The notes below the pieces were generated by a model, which saw only the letters and a list, made by a program, of their open reading frames with translations, was not told the origin of the DNA and searched no databases. From Microvirga sp. VF16 (GTDB taxonomy: Bacteria > Pseudomonadota > Alphaproteobacteria > Rhizobiales > Beijerinckiaceae): DNA of 64,000 nucleotides. Location: the NCBI RefSeq assembly GCF_016864375.1, contig NZ_CP069354.1, positions 248,001-312,000 on the forward strand. The letters are read 5' to 3'. This document shows positions 7,665 through 17,418 of this stretch, one piece after another (the first letter of the stretch is position 1; each line of letters begins with the position of its first letter). The position numbers and the translations under genes were made by a program.

Positions 7665-8133
7665 ACCCCGCACGCTTGAGCCGGTTGATTGCCACATCCA
7701 GCGCCGACAGAAACGCCGAGCGGTCCTTTTGCGAAAACGCCTTCGGCCCGCCTGAGACCTCGCCCATGGCGCGCAGGTCCTCCATCAGGTTGCGGGTGGC
7801 GAGCGCCATGCCGACGGAGGCTTCTGTGAAGGGCTTTCCGGTGGGGCCGATCACCTCGGCGCCGGCCTTCACGCAGCGGCTCGCGAGCGGAATGTCGGCG
7901 GTGATCACGATGGCGCCTTGCCGGGCGCGCTCGGCGATCCAGTCGTCGGCCGCGTCGAAGCCCGCGCTCACGACGACCCGCTCGATCAGCGGATCCTGCG
8001 GCACCTGCAGGAAGGAATTCGAGACCACGAAGACCTTGATCCGATGGCGCTCGGCGACGCGATAGACCTCCGGCTTTACCGGGCAGGCATCCGCATCGAT
8101 ATAGAGGGTGATCGCCTGGAAGACCTCGCTCAT
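7651..8133 (-). CDS. YaiI/YqxD family protein (UPF0178)
   Basis: About 160 aa. [23 protein letters not shown] and [18 protein letters not shown] are diagnostic of the YaiI/YqxD family, which has a PIN-like fold with conserved aspartates and is therefore suspected, but not shown, to be a nuclease. The start at 8133 ([18 protein letters not shown]) is preferred over a 31-residue longer GTG start because it matches family length. Stand-alone gene, convergent with the preceding hypothetical. Confidence 0.88.
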   Translation of the reverse strand: MSEVFQAITLYIDADACPVKPEVYRVAERHRIKVFVVSNSFLQVPQDPLIERVVVSAGFDAADDWIAERARQGAIVITADIPLASRCVKAGAEVIGPTGKPFTEASVGMALATRNLMEDLRAMGEVSGGPKAFSQKDRSAFLSALDVAINRLKRAGFKVG

Positions 8134-8270
8134 GGGCCATATATTCCTGTGAGATGCGGGGATGATGCCGGGGCCTGACCGGCTGGCCGTGACGGCGTAA
8201 CCAATCGGTAATCGGCGTTGCGGCACGTGTTGGCCGGACCATATAAATCCTTGGAAGCAGAAAGAAACCC

Positions 8271-9614
8271 GTGACTCCGCGATACCGCATCCGCGCCGCT
8301 CTGGGCCTGATCGACAGCCTGCGTACGACGCCTGTCTTGAGCGATGCCACGCACCGGCTGATCCGTGAGGCGGATATGGGCGCCCTGCAGCGGGCAGGGC
8401 TCGCGCGCATGGTCACGGCCGGGCTGCTGCTGCTGGCCGTCCTCATCACCACAGCGAGCGTCGAATTCACCAACCCGATGGCGCTCAAGCAGATCTGGGC
8501 CGCAGAATTGACCCTGGTGTTGTTCGGAGCCCTCGGGTGGGTTGGAGCCTGGCTTGCCTCGAAACGGATCGCCATCGCAAAGCTGCCGGTCGTCACCGCC
8601 ATTCTCGACGCCTGCCTCATTCTCGGCAATCTTGGCTACACGCATTGGGGGCTAGGCGTTCCCGGCAGCCTTTTTTCGGTTTTTCCGGTCGCCTGGGTGG
8701 TGCCGATCACCATGGCGGCGGCGGCAATCCATTATCAGCCCCGGCTTCAGGCCTTCGTTGCCGCCATCTATGTGATTGGTCTCTCCCTCCTGGCCTTCGG
8801 CGGCGGTTTCGTAAGTCCCGCGGAGCGCCAGCAGGAGCTGGTCGGGATGGGGGGACTGTTCTCGATGCAGGCCAATCTGGTGCGCATCGTCATGGTTTTC
8901 GCCGCGGGCCTGATTCTGATCCTCGTGGCGCGGCAGGGGCGCCTCATGCTGGAACGGGCCGTGCGGGAGACAACCTTGCGCGTGACGCTCACGCGCTATC
9001 TGCCGCGCGAACTCGCCCCTATCCTGACCGACCAGGCTTTCGCGTCCTTACGTCAGGGGCGGCGCATTCCGGTGACATTGCTCTTTGTCGACATCCGGGC
9101 CTCGACCACCTTCGGCGAGACCATGGAGCCGGCGCAGCTTGCCGTCTTCATCACCTCGTTCCGCCGCCGGGTCTTGCGAGCGGCAAGCCGGCACGGCGGC
9201 GTCATCGACAAGTTCACCGGCGACGGGGCTCTCATCCTTTTCGGCGTGCCGGGAGCGCAGGAGGGGGACGCGGAGCGCGCGCTCGCCTGCGGCCGCACGC
9301 TGCTGAACCTGATCGAGCGCTGGAACACCAAGCGCGGCTTCAGCCCGCCGGTGCGCCTCGGCATCGGCATCCATACGGGTGACGTGTTCTGCGGCGTGGT
9401 GGGCGACGAGAGCCGGCTCGAATTCACCGTCGTCGGCGAGACCGTCAACATCGCCTCGCGCATCGAGCAGGCGACGAAGGCGGCCGGCTGCGAATTGCTG
9501 GCCTCGCAGGAAACCGTCGCGGCGGCGGGGGAAGAGGCGCTCTGGATGGAGGTCGAGTGTGAGCCGCTTCCAGGCGTGACGCGCAAGATGGTGCTGATGA
9601 AGCCGGTGGGGTGA
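8271..9614 (+). CDS. Class III adenylate/guanylate cyclase, membrane-bound
   Basis: 447 aa from GTG at 8271. Residues about 45-235 contain six hydrophobic helices (for instance [20 protein letters not shown]). A C-terminal class III cyclase domain follows: [14 protein letters not shown] and [15 protein letters not shown] hold the two metal-binding aspartates, and [16 protein letters not shown] is the substrate/transition-state segment with the usual N and R. It probably makes cAMP from a membrane signal. Hyphomicrobiales typically carry many such paralogues; the signal sensed by this one cannot be told. No effector gene is adjacent. Confidence 0.87.
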   Translation: MTPRYRIRAALGLIDSLRTTPVLSDATHRLIREADMGALQRAGLARMVTAGLLLLAVLITTASVEFTNPMALKQIWAAELTLVLFGALGWVGAWLASKRIAIAKLPVVTAILDACLILGNLGYTHWGLGVPGSLFSVFPVAWVVPITMAAAAIHYQPRLQAFVAAIYVIGLSLLAFGGGFVSPAERQQELVGMGGLFSMQANLVRIVMVFAAGLILILVARQGRLMLERAVRETTLRVTLTRYLPRELAPILTDQAFASLRQGRRIPVTLLFVDIRASTTFGETMEPAQLAVFITSFRRRVLRAASRHGGVIDKFTGDGALILFGVPGAQEGDAERALACGRTLLNLIERWNTKRGFSPPVRLGIGIHTGDVFCGVVGDESRLEFTVVGETVNIASRIEQATKAAGCELLASQETVAAAGEEALWMEVECEPLPGVTRKMVLMKPVG

Positions 9615-9629
9615 GGGGGCATCGTTTCC

Positions 9630-9718
9630 CGTCATGGCCGGACTTGTTCCGGCCATCCACGTCTCAAGAAACACGGCGGATTAAGACATGGATCCCCGGG
9701 ACAAGCCCGGGGATGACG
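9630..9718. repeat. Palindromic intergenic repeat, GTCATGGCCGG family
   Basis: Two hairpins: GTCATGGCCGGACTTGTTCC with GGCCATCCACGTC, then GGATCCCCGGGACAAGCCCG with GGGGATGAC. The outer GTCAT...ATGAC ends are inverted. Close copies occur at 33007, 44542 and 58382. Confidence 0.85.
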
Positions 9719-9737
9719 AGGTGTTTGGGTAAAAGGC

Positions 9738-10334
9738 TTAAACCTCTTCTGCCTTTTTCACCTCATGCCGCAACAGCAGCGGTGTCTGCGCCAGCGCGAA
9801 GGCGATGGTGAGCGGCATGATGCCGAAAACCTTGAAGCTGACCCAGAAATCGGTGGTCTGCGTGCGCCACACGATCTCGTTCAACACAGCGAGCGCGAAG
9901 AAGAACAGGGCCCAGCGCAAGGTGAGCTTGCGCCAGCCTTCCTCATCGAGCGCAAACACGCTGTCGAGCACGATCTGCAGCAGGGGTTTGCGGAAATAAA
10001 GGCCTCCGAGCAGCACCAGCCCGAACATCGTGTTCACGATGGTGGGCTTGAGCTTGATGAAGGTCTCGTCCTGCAGGAACAGCGTGAGTCCGCCAAACAC
10101 CACCACCACGATACCCGACACCATCGGCATGATCGGCAGCTTGCGGATCAAGGCGTAGCTGATGCCGAGCGCGACGACGGTCGCCACGATGAAGATGCCC
10201 GTGGCGGCGAAGATGCGCTGGCCTTCCGGAAATCCGAACCGGTCGCCATAGGCATTGCCGATGAAGAACAGGGCGAGCGGGCCCAGTTCGAGGACGAGCT
10301 TGAGCAGGGGAGGGAGGCGCTTTTCGTCGGTCAT
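9738..10334 (-). CDS. Inner membrane septation protein A (YciB/IspZ family)
   Basis: 198 aa with five to six hydrophobic helices. It starts [24 protein letters not shown] and ends with a cytoplasmic [10 protein letters not shown] tail; [20 protein letters not shown] and FWVSFKVFG are strongly conserved in the family. YciB is linked to envelope integrity and septation. Its start overlaps the ftsY stop by four bases, so it is the second gene of an ftsY-yciB operon, an arrangement common in Hyphomicrobiales. Confidence 0.88.
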   Translation of the reverse strand: MTDEKRLPPLLKLVLELGPLALFFIGNAYGDRFGFPEGQRIFAATGIFIVATVVALGISYALIRKLPIMPMVSGIVVVVFGGLTLFLQDETFIKLKPTIVNTMFGLVLLGGLYFRKPLLQIVLDSVFALDEEGWRKLTLRWALFFFALAVLNEIVWRTQTTDFWVSFKVFGIMPLTIAFALAQTPLLLRHEVKKAEEV

Positions 10335-11671
10335 GAGGTTGCTTCTAACCCGGCAATGGCTTTTGCGAAATCCCGTGCGGTGAAAGGTTCCAGGTCCTCC
10401 ACGCCCTCGCCGACCCCGATGAAATGCACTGGCAAGCCGAACTTGGCAGCAAGTGCCACCAAGATGCCACCCCGCGCCGTGCCGTCGAGCTTGGTCATCA
10501 CGAGGCCCGTGACGCCCGCGGCCTTCTGGAACAGCTCGACCTGGCTGATGGCGTTCTGGCCCACCGTCGCGTCGAGCACGAGAAGCGTCGCGTGCGGCGC
10601 TGTATCGTCGAACTTCTTCACCACGCGCACGATCTTTTCGAGCTCGGCCATGAGCCCGGCCTTGTTCTGCAGTCGGCCGGCCGTGTCGATCAGGAGCACG
10701 TCGGTGCCGTTGGCCTTCGCCTCCTGGAGGGCGTCATACGCCAAGCCTGCCGCATCGGCGCCCTGCTCGCGGGCGAGAACCGATGCGCCGACACGCTCGC
10801 CCCACACCTTCAGCTGCTCGATGGCAGCGGCGCGGAAGGTATCGCCGGCGGCGAGCATGACCTTCAGACCCTGCTGGCGGAATTTTTGGCTGAGCTTGCC
10901 GATGGTTGTCGTTTTGCCCGCGCCGTTCACGCCGACCATGAGGATCACGAAGGGTTTTTTCGCGCGGTCGATGGTGAGGGCCTGGGCGACGGGCTGGAGC
11001 GCCTTCTCCACCTCGCCGGCGAGGATGGCCTTTACCTCCTGTGGCGAGATCTCCTTGTTGTAGCGGCCCGACGCAATCGCCTCCGTGATCCGCATGGCGG
11101 TCGGCACGCCGAGATCGGCCTGGACCAGGGCATCCTCGAGTTCTTCGAGCGTGGCATCGTCGAGCTTGCGCTTGGTGAAGAGGCCGGTGACGCTCTCCGA
11201 CAGGGAGGACGAGGTGCGGCGCATGCCCTCCGTCAGGCGCTGCCACCAGCCGCGAGAAGCGGCAGGCTTGGTCTCGGGGACAGAAGCAGGGACGACCTCG
11301 GCGGGCGCAGGTTCAAGGACCGGCAGATCCGCGGCTGCAATGCCCGCGCTTAGCACGGGACCTGCCTCGGTCACGATCTGCGGCAGCGGCTCCTGCGGGC
11401 TGGTGCCCTCCGGGTCAAAATCTTCCACGGGCTGGAGATCGGCGCCCGCCAGCTCCGGTGGCATCTTGTCCTCCTCCGACGTGTCGGGCGAGGCGGTGGT
11501 CACGGTCGAAGGAATGGCGATGAGATCGTCCGCGGCTTGTGCAGGCGGAGACGGCATCGCCTCCGGCGTACCTCCGGCCTGCGGCGTCTCCAGCGCCGGT
11601 TCGGGTGCGGTGGGAGCTTCAGCCTTGCGCCCGAACAGACGGGACAGAATTCCGGGCTTGTTCTCGGCCAT
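10331..11671 (-). CDS. ftsY: Signal recognition particle receptor FtsY
   Basis: 446 aa. The start at 11671 ([16 protein letters not shown]) opens an acidic, proline-rich A domain of about 140 residues. The NG GTPase domain follows: [14 protein letters not shown] (P-loop), [20 protein letters not shown] (G3) and [10 protein letters not shown] (G4). It docks SRP-ribosome complexes at the membrane; its partner ffh is 8 kb away in this window. The open frame continues upstream through a palindromic repeat, but nothing there resembles FtsY. It overlaps yciB. Confidence 0.95.
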   Translation of the reverse strand: MAENKPGILSRLFGRKAEAPTAPEPALETPQAGGTPEAMPSPPAQAADDLIAIPSTVTTASPDTSEEDKMPPELAGADLQPVEDFDPEGTSPQEPLPQIVTEAGPVLSAGIAAADLPVLEPAPAEVVPASVPETKPAASRGWWQRLTEGMRRTSSSLSESVTGLFTKRKLDDATLEELEDALVQADLGVPTAMRITEAIASGRYNKEISPQEVKAILAGEVEKALQPVAQALTIDRAKKPFVILMVGVNGAGKTTTIGKLSQKFRQQGLKVMLAAGDTFRAAAIEQLKVWGERVGASVLAREQGADAAGLAYDALQEAKANGTDVLLIDTAGRLQNKAGLMAELEKIVRVVKKFDDTAPHATLLVLDATVGQNAISQVELFQKAAGVTGLVMTKLDGTARGGILVALAAKFGLPVHFIGVGEGVEDLEPFTARDFAKAIAGLEATS

Positions 11672-11730
11672 GGGTCTCGCTGTGCCTTTCAAAGAATCTC
11701 GTGCTTGCTTTAACGCGCGTGGCCTCCATA

Positions 11731-11887
11731 GCGCATCGTGCGGAAAAGTGGATCCGGTTTTCACTGACGTGGCCCTCCGGGTCGCCGCCGCGGCCCTCCG
11801 GGTCCGTTCCGAACGATGCGCCATCAAGAAGCTTAAGCATCGGACGGATCCCAAAAGTGCCTTCCACTTTTGGGCCCGATGCTCTAG
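11731..11887. repeat. GCATCG/AAAAGTGGA palindromic repeat, composite
   Basis: Begins GCGCATCGTGCGGAAAAGTG and ends with CTTTTGGGCCCGATGCTCTAG. An inner block carries GGCCCTCCGGGT twice (near 11768 and 11791). Inverted AAAAGTG/CACTTTT arms form hairpins. It fills the ftsY-pseudouridine synthase divergent region, so both promoters must lie in or beside it. Relatives occur at 14876, 30341, 48150 and 60551. Confidence 0.8.
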
Positions 11888-11897
11888 CCGAGGCGTC

Positions 11898-12611
11898 ATG
11901 AATGCGGAAGAGATAGTAAGCCGATTGCTCTATCGCGATGCCCTGATGCTCGTGATCGACAAGCCCGCTGGCCTGCCGGTGCATCCGGGCCCCAAGGGAG
12001 GCGAAACCCTGTTTCATCATCTCGAAGCCCTCCGCTTCGGTTTGCCGCGCCGGCCGGAGGCTGCGCACCGCCTCGACAAGGACACCTCCGGCTGCCTCGT
12101 GCTGGGGCGCCACCCCAAGGCCATCGCTCGGCTGAACGAGCTTTTCCGCAAGAACGAGGTCGACAAGGTCTATTGGGCCGTGGTCGAGGGCGGGCCTCAG
12201 GTCGACGAGGGGGAGATCGATCTGCCGCTCGCGCCGAAATCGCCCGACCGCGGCTGGTGGATGAAGGTGGATCCGAAGGGCCAGCCTTCGCTGACGCATT
12301 GGCGGGTATTGGGGCGGGGCGAGGGCCTGTCTCTCCTCGAACTGCGCCCCATCACCGGCCGCACCCATCAGCTGAGGGTTCATTGCGCGGCGATGAATTT
12401 TCCGATCCTAGGCGATCAGATCTACGGCACGGCCCCGCGTTTTCATGGTCCGGGTCTGCACCTGCACGCGAGAAGCGTCACTGTGCCGCTCTACCCGAAG
12501 AAGCCGCCGATTTTCGTGGAGGCTCCGGTACCGGAGCATATGCGGGAACGGGTGGAGGCCTGCGGCGTCATCCCGGACGGCGCAGCCGATCCGGGATCGT
12601 CCGAAATTTAA
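11898..12611 (+). CDS. RluA-family RNA pseudouridine synthase
   Basis: 237 aa. ALMLVIDKPAGLPVHPG and AHRLDKDTSGCLVLGR are family hallmarks; the aspartate of RLDKDTSG is the catalytic residue. LELRPITGRTHQLRVH is the C-terminal conserved motif. There is no S4 domain, so this is a short, single-domain member; whether the target is rRNA or tRNA cannot be decided. The last 15 or so residues (after ERVEACG) are encoded by a dispersed palindromic repeat that starts at 12565, so the natural end of the protein was probably shorter or different. Confidence 0.88.
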   Translation: MNAEEIVSRLLYRDALMLVIDKPAGLPVHPGPKGGETLFHHLEALRFGLPRRPEAAHRLDKDTSGCLVLGRHPKAIARLNELFRKNEVDKVYWAVVEGGPQVDEGEIDLPLAPKSPDRGWWMKVDPKGQPSLTHWRVLGRGEGLSLLELRPITGRTHQLRVHCAAMNFPILGDQIYGTAPRFHGPGLHLHARSVTVPLYPKKPPIFVEAPVPEHMRERVEACGVIPDGAADPGSSEI

Positions 12612-12664
12612 GGCGCTGCATGCGGCTTACGATTCCGGGTTCCGCTTCGCGGCCCCGGAATGAC
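12565..12664. repeat. Palindromic repeat, GTCATCCCGGAC family, overlapping a gene end
   Basis: Starts CGTCATCCCGGACGGCGCAG, contains GATCCGGGATCG, then CGATTCCGGGTTCCG, and ends CCCCGGAATGACG. The first 47 bases are translated as the tail of the pseudouridine synthase and supply its stop codon. Confidence 0.85.
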
Positions 12665-12671
12665 GGTCATG

Positions 12672-13925
12672 TTACGCCGCCAGCAAATCCTTGCCGTCGT
12701 GCCCCGCGATGGTGGTCGGCACGATCTCGCCTGGGGTGACGGGCCTGTCGAAACGCACGAGCGTAAATCCTTCCGTGCGACCGAGCTGGTTCGTCTCGAT
12801 CAGCACGTTGCGTCTCGCACCGACCTCCTCACCGAGATGCTTCAGCAGAGCGGCCTCGCCCTTCTCGCGCAGGCGTCGGGCGCGGTCCTTCACCACGTCG
12901 CGGGCCACCTGCGGCATGCGGGCGGCGGGAGTGCCGGGGCGGGGCGAGAAGGGGAAAACGTGGAGATGCGTCAGGCGGCATTCCTCGACGATATCGAGGG
13001 AGCGGGAAAACATCTCTTCGGTCTCGGTCGGAAAGCCCGCGATGATGTCGGCGCCGAAGACCATATCGGGGCGAAGTTTCTTCACCTGTTCGCAGAAGGC
13101 GATCGCGTCTTTCCGCAGATGGCGGCGCTTCATGCGCTTCAGCACCATGTCGTCGCCGGCCTGGAGCGAGAGATGCAGATGCGGCATCAGGCGGGACTCG
13201 TTGGCGATGACGTCGAGAAGGTCGTCGTCGGCCTCCACCGAGTCGATGGAAGAGATGCGCAGGCGCTCCAGCTCCGGCACGTGGCGCAAAAGGCTCTTCA
13301 CCATCGTGCCGAGCTTCGGTTCGCCGGGCAGGTCCTTGCCGTAGCTGGTGATGTCGACGCCGGTGAGCACGACCTCACGCGAGCCGTGCTCCACAAGGGT
13401 CCGCACCTGCTCCACCACCGCGCCCATGGGCACCGAGCGGGAATTGCCGCGGCCGTAGGGAATGATGCAGAAGGTGCAGCGGTGATCGCAGCCGTTCTGC
13501 ACCTGCACGAAGGCGCGCGTGCGTCCGCGCATGCCGTCGATGAGATGCACGGCGGTTTCCTTCACCGCCATGATGTCGTTGACCAAAACCTTCTCGCTCG
13601 TGCCGACGCCGAAATCGCGCATCCCGGCCCAGGTCTCGGCCTTCATCTTTTCGTGGTTGCCGACGACCTGCGACACTTCGGGCATGGCCGCGAAGGTCTC
13701 AGGCTCCACTTGCGCGGCGCAGCCGGTCACGACGATGCGGGCATTCGGCTTCTCGCGGGCGAGCTTGCGGATCGACTGGCGCGCCTGGCGCGTCGCCTCG
13801 CCGGTGACGGCGCAGGTGTTGACGATCACGACTTCGCCGAGGCCCGCTTCCTCCGCGTGGCGCTGCATCGCCTCCGACTCGTAGGTATTGAGCCGGCAGC
13901 CGAAGGTGACGACCTCGACCGCCAT
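12672..13925 (-). CDS. mtaB: tRNA threonylcarbamoyladenosine methylthiotransferase MtaB
   Basis: About 417 aa radical-SAM enzyme that adds a methylthio group to t6A37 of ANN-decoding tRNAs. It starts VEVVTFGCRLNTYESEAM (N-terminal UPF0004 domain; its cysteines in FGCRLN, VNTCAV and VTGCAAQ bind one 4Fe-4S cluster). The radical-SAM CxxxCxxC is present as GCDHRCTFCIIPYGRG, and a TRAM-like domain ends the protein. FGCRLNTYES is diagnostic of MtaB rather than MiaB. ATG at 13925 shares one base with the dapF stop; dapF-mtaB form an operon. Confidence 0.92.
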   Translation of the reverse strand: MAVEVVTFGCRLNTYESEAMQRHAEEAGLGEVVIVNTCAVTGEATRQARQSIRKLAREKPNARIVVTGCAAQVEPETFAAMPEVSQVVGNHEKMKAETWAGMRDFGVGTSEKVLVNDIMAVKETAVHLIDGMRGRTRAFVQVQNGCDHRCTFCIIPYGRGNSRSVPMGAVVEQVRTLVEHGSREVVLTGVDITSYGKDLPGEPKLGTMVKSLLRHVPELERLRISSIDSVEADDDLLDVIANESRLMPHLHLSLQAGDDMVLKRMKRRHLRKDAIAFCEQVKKLRPDMVFGADIIAGFPTETEEMFSRSLDIVEECRLTHLHVFPFSPRPGTPAARMPQVARDVVKDRARRLREKGEAALLKHLGEEVGARRNVLIETNQLGRTEGFTLVRFDRPVTPGEIVPTTIAGHDGKDLLAA

Positions 13926-14809
13926 CACGCCACCTCGGTGAACAGAGCAGGGGAGAAGGAGCCCTCGTGCTCCAGCTCGATCGGGCCGGTCATGAGCACA
14001 TGGTCATCGCTCTCGCGCCATGCGATGACGAGATCGCCGCCGGGTAGCGTCACCACGGCCTTGCGACCGGTCAGCCCCTTCCGCGCCGCCGCCACGAGGG
14101 TGGCGCAGGCGGCCGAGCCGCAGGCGCGTGTCGCGCCGGCGCCGCGTTCCCACACGCGCAAAACGATGTGCTCGGGGCTCGTGACCTGGGCAAACGAGAT
14201 GTTGGCGCGCTCCGGGAAGACCGGATCGTACTCGAAGATCGGGCCGATGGCGGCCAGGTCATAGGCCTGCGCGTCCTCGACCCAGAAGATGACGTGGGGA
14301 TTGCCCATGCTCACGGCCGAAGGTCCCTGCAGTTCAGGCATCTCGGGCAGCTTGGTGTCGGCGGCGATGGTGCGGGTATCCGGGTAGGGATCGCGCAGGG
14401 GAATCTCGTTCCAGGCGAGGCGCGGCGGGCCCATATCGACGGTAAACACCGTGTCCGAGACGCGTTCCACCGGCAGCAGCCCGGCCTTGGTCTCGAGCAC
14501 GAGATCGCCCTCGACCGGACGGCTCATGACCGGATCGACCGTCATCGCCCAGGCGACGCAGCGGGTGCCATTGCCGCAGGCGCCGGATTCCGAACCGTCC
14601 GTGTTATAGATGCGCATGAAGGCATCAGTGCCCGGCGTCACCGGATCGTGCAGCACCATGAGCTGATCGAAGCGCGAGTGCGGATCGGCCGCAATGGCGC
14701 GTGCTTCCGCCGGGCTCACGCGATGGGCGGAGCCGCGCAGGTCGAGCACGGTGATCTCGTTGCCGAGACCGTTCATTTTCAGGAAACGGCTGTTCGAAAG
14801 GGCACTCAT
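13925..14809 (-). CDS. dapF: Diaminopimelate epimerase
   Basis: 294 aa. It converts LL- to meso-diaminopimelate for lysine and peptidoglycan synthesis. The two catalytic cysteines are visible in [13 protein letters not shown] and [14 protein letters not shown], and [10 protein letters not shown] is the conserved N-terminal strand. The start at 14809 ([18 protein letters not shown]) matches family length. First gene of the dapF-mtaB operon; its promoter region abuts a palindromic repeat. Confidence 0.94.
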   Translation of the reverse strand: MSALSNSRFLKMNGLGNEITVLDLRGSAHRVSPAEARAIAADPHSRFDQLMVLHDPVTPGTDAFMRIYNTDGSESGACGNGTRCVAWAMTVDPVMSRPVEGDLVLETKAGLLPVERVSDTVFTVDMGPPRLAWNEIPLRDPYPDTRTIAADTKLPEMPELQGPSAVSMGNPHVIFWVEDAQAYDLAAIGPIFEYDPVFPERANISFAQVTSPEHIVLRVWERGAGATRACGSAACATLVAAARKGLTGRKAVVTLPGGDLVIAWRESDDHVLMTGPIELEHEGSFSPALFTEVA

Positions 14810-14875
14810 GGGGCGTATATGGCTTAAAATGCCGAAAATCGCGAGAGGGATCGCGCTCGTCTGCGGCAATATCGT

Positions 14876-14991
14876 CTAGAGCATCGGACCCAAAAGTGGA
14901 TTTGCACTTTTGGGACCCATCCGATGCTCATCTCCAGCTGGCGCATCGTTGGGCGCGGAAAACCGGATCCACTTTTCCGCACGATGCGCTA
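14876..14991. repeat. GCATCG/AAAAGTGGA palindromic repeat
   Basis: CTAGAGCATCGGACCCAAAAGTGGA is followed by its inverted partner CACTTTTGGGACC, then GGATCCACTTTTCCGCACGATGCGCTA. Both ends carry CTA/TAG. The distal CTA at 14989 is read as the TAG stop codon of the TSUP exporter gene. Occupies the dapF-TSUP gap. Confidence 0.85.
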
Positions 14992-15726
14992 AAAAGCCTG
15001 CACGATCCGGGGGATGCTGGTGGCGATGATGAGCAGGCCGACCGCGACCATCAGGGGCCGGGTCGATACGCGGCTGACCACGAAGCCGCCCAAAGGTGCC
15101 GCCAGGACCCCGCCGACAATCAGCCCCGCCGCCGAGCTCAGCTCCGACCAACCGAGCGTCACGATGAAGGTGGCGGAAATCATCGAGGTGACGAGAAACT
15201 CGGTCAGGTTCGTAGAGCCGATCACCTGTCGGGGAGTGTGGCCGCGACCGATCAGAGAACTCGTGACGATGGGCCCCCATCCACCACCGCCCATGGCATC
15301 GAGGACACCGCCGCCGGCGCCGACCCAGGGCACCATCCAGTCCCGCACCGCGCGGGGCCAGAGCGGCCGGAACGCCTTGAAAACGATGTAGAGGCCGATT
15401 CCCATGAGATAGGCCGACACCACGGGCTGAATCGTCTTCGCGTCGATGCTGGAGAGAATGAGGGCCCCGATGGCGCCGCCGATCATGCCGGCCGGTGCGA
15501 GCCGGGCCACCAGATGCCAGTTCACGTTGCGATGGGCCACGTGGGAAGCGCCGGACGCGGCGGTGGTGAAGATCTCCGTCACATGGGTGACGGCGCTGGC
15601 GGTTGCCGGCGGTACGCCGAAGGCGAGAAGACTCGTGGTCGAGAGCACGCCGAACGCCATGCCGAGTGCCCCGTCGACGAGCTGGGCCCCGAAGCCGATC
15701 AACGCGAAAATCAGAAAATCTTCCAT
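14989..15726 (-). CDS. TSUP (TauE/SafE) family sulfite/anion exporter
   Basis: About 245 aa with seven to eight hydrophobic helices. IFALIGFGAQLVDGALGMAFG and GVPPATASAVTHVTEIFTTAASG, plus the repeat-like IGSTNLTEFLVTSMISA in the second half, are typical of the TSUP fold. Substrates range over sulfite, sulfoacetate and other small anions; none can be assigned. The start at 15726 (MEDFLIFALIGF) is preferred; a start at 15768 is possible. Its TAG stop codon comes from the border of a palindromic repeat. Confidence 0.85.
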   Translation of the reverse strand: MEDFLIFALIGFGAQLVDGALGMAFGVLSTTSLLAFGVPPATASAVTHVTEIFTTAASGASHVAHRNVNWHLVARLAPAGMIGGAIGALILSSIDAKTIQPVVSAYLMGIGLYIVFKAFRPLWPRAVRDWMVPWVGAGGGVLDAMGGGGWGPIVTSSLIGRGHTPRQVIGSTNLTEFLVTSMISATFIVTLGWSELSSAAGLIVGGVLAAPLGGFVVSRVSTRPLMVAVGLLIIATSIPRIVQAF

Positions 15727-15958
15727 TCCTTGGGCGGCCTCAACGAGGGACAATGACGGCTTGAGCATAGGCCAGAGACATGACGTTCCGAGAGGGCGTC
15801 AGGCACCCGGCCAGAGGATTTTTGTGCATCCCATGAATGGACGGCCTGCTGCAATCCGCCCTCCACAGAGGCGCACGGACGGCCTCGCCGCTGCAACAAA
15901 TCCCCCCTATGGTGCTGCCCCATATCCCTTCGTGATTCGCGGGTGAGGCGTCTTTTTC

Positions 15959-16747
15959 ATGCGGCTGCGCTCTACAGGTCTTCTACTCGTTCTCGCCCTC
16001 TGCTCGAGCGTGGCGCTTGCGCAGACGCCCCCAGTGGCCAATCCGCCGCCGGCCGCACCCGAGGCTCCAGCTTCATCTTCTGCTCCGGCAAGTCCGGCCA
16101 CGCCTGCCGCGCCGCAGGCGCAGAGCACCCCGAGCCCGGCTCCGATACAGCCGCCCGCGGCCCCTCAGGCCCCGGCAACTGCGCAGCCGGCCCCAGCCGC
16201 TCCAGCTCCGGCACCGACCACATCCGCGCCTGCCCAACAGGCCGGGCGCACGACCCTGTTCCCGAACCCGAGCGATCCGACCGGCGTGGAAGAGGGCGTG
16301 CTGATGGCAAAGCCCACAGTGGTGCTCAAGGGCATCAGCACCTGGGACGATGCCTTCACCAACCTGAAAGAGGCCTTTGCCAAGATCGAGGGCGAACTGA
16401 AGAAGGCCGGGATCGCGCCAACGGGCCGCCCGCTGACGATCTTCGTCGACACGGACGACAACGGTTTCAAATACGAAGCGATGGTGCCGATTGCCCAGGT
16501 GCCGGAGGGCAAGACCGAACTCACGCCCGAGATCAAGTTCGGCCGGACGCCGGAGGGCAAGTCCTTCCGCTTCGTGCACAAGGATGCCTATGACGAAATC
16601 GACGGCACCTACGAGACGATCACGGCCTATCTCGACATCAAGGAAATCGTCGCCAAGGACGCCTTCATCGAGGAATACGTGAGCGACTTCACGGATTCGC
16701 AGGACACCAATTTCGAGGTGAACATCTACGTTCAGCCGAAAGAATGA
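15959..16747 (+). CDS. Secreted GyrI-like effector-binding domain protein
   Basis: 262 aa. Signal peptide (MRLRSTGLLLVLALCSSVALA, then QTPP), a 75-residue linker built almost only of Ala, Pro, Ser and Thr, then a C-terminal domain of about 150 residues with VVLKGISTWDD, GIAPTGRPLTIFVDTDDNGFKYEAMVPIAQ and HKDAYDEIDGTYETITAYLD. The last part matches the pattern of GyrI/BmrR-type effector-binding domains. A periplasmic or surface location follows from the signal peptide. Its stop overlaps the start of the HAD phosphatase gene by four bases, so the two are coupled. Confidence 0.7.
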   Translation: MRLRSTGLLLVLALCSSVALAQTPPVANPPPAAPEAPASSSAPASPATPAAPQAQSTPSPAPIQPPAAPQAPATAQPAPAAPAPAPTTSAPAQQAGRTTLFPNPSDPTGVEEGVLMAKPTVVLKGISTWDDAFTNLKEAFAKIEGELKKAGIAPTGRPLTIFVDTDDNGFKYEAMVPIAQVPEGKTELTPEIKFGRTPEGKSFRFVHKDAYDEIDGTYETITAYLDIKEIVAKDAFIEEYVSDFTDSQDTNFEVNIYVQPKE

Positions 16748-17418
16748 TCGCGCTCTTCGATCTCGACGGGACCCTGACGGATCCGAAAACGGGCATCACC
16801 CGCTCGGTGCAGTATGCGCTCGAAAGGCTCGGTCGCCCCGTTCCGGAGGCAGACGCGCTGACCTGGATGATCGGGCCGCCGCTGATCGCAGGCTTCACGG
16901 AGCTTCTGGGCGGGACGCATGAGGTGCAGGAGGCCGTGCGCCTCTACCGTGAGCGCTACAGCGATGTCGGCCTGTTCGAGAACGAGGTCTATGCCGGCAT
17001 TCCGGCCTTGCTCCAGGACCTGCAGGAGAAGGGCGCCCACCTCTATGTCGCGACGTCGAAGCTGCATGTCTTCGCGCGACGGATCCTGGAGCATTTCGGC
17101 CTTTCCGGCTCCTTCGTCGAGATCTACGGTTCGGAGCTCGACAACCGGAATGCCGACAAGCGCGATCTCATCCGGCATATTCTCGAGCAGGAGCGCTTCG
17201 ATCCCACACGCGCCGTCATGATCGGCGACCGGAAGCACGATGCCATTGGTGCTAAGGCCAACGGCATCGCCACGATCGGCGTCACCTGGGGCTATGGGTC
17301 CCGGCAGGAGCTGCTGGACGCTGGCACCGCTTGCCTCGTCGACGATCCGCAGGGGCTGGTGGCCCCGATCCTCACGCTGACGGCGGCGACCACACCTCCC
17401 CGGGCCGCAGCGCCCTGA
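16744..17418 (+). CDS. HAD-family phosphatase, phosphoglycolate phosphatase-like
   Basis: 224 aa. HAD motif I is FDLDGTLTD, motif II VATSK, motif III lysine lies in NADKRDLI and motif IV is VMIGDRKHDAIGA. The alpha-helical cap between motifs I and II (subclass I) matches Gph/PgmB-like enzymes; the substrate cannot be fixed from sequence. It overlaps the GyrI-like gene by four bases at its start and overlaps the convergent MBL hydrolase by 47 bases, an unusually long 3' overlap for this region. Confidence 0.85.
   Translation: MIALFDLDGTLTDPKTGITRSVQYALERLGRPVPEADALTWMIGPPLIAGFTELLGGTHEVQEAVRLYRERYSDVGLFENEVYAGIPALLQDLQEKGAHLYVATSKLHVFARRILEHFGLSGSFVEIYGSELDNRNADKRDLIRHILEQERFDPTRAVMIGDRKHDAIGAKANGIATIGVTWGYGSRQELLDAGTACLVDDPQGLVAPILTLTAATTPPRAAAP

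Noticed and set aside
11672..11899. A 76-codon N-terminal extension of ftsY
   Set aside because: It runs through a palindromic repeat and lacks FtsY features; [16 protein letters not shown] at 11671 is a normal start.
14876..14991. Insertion sequence or transposon ends
   Set aside because: The inverted arms enclose no transposase, and the same unit recurs as short intergenic palindromes, so it is a REP-like repeat rather than an IS element.
16017..16304. Arg/Pro-rich ORFs in other frames of the GyrI-like gene
   Set aside because: They arise from the GC-rich Ala/Pro linker and have no start signals or similarity.
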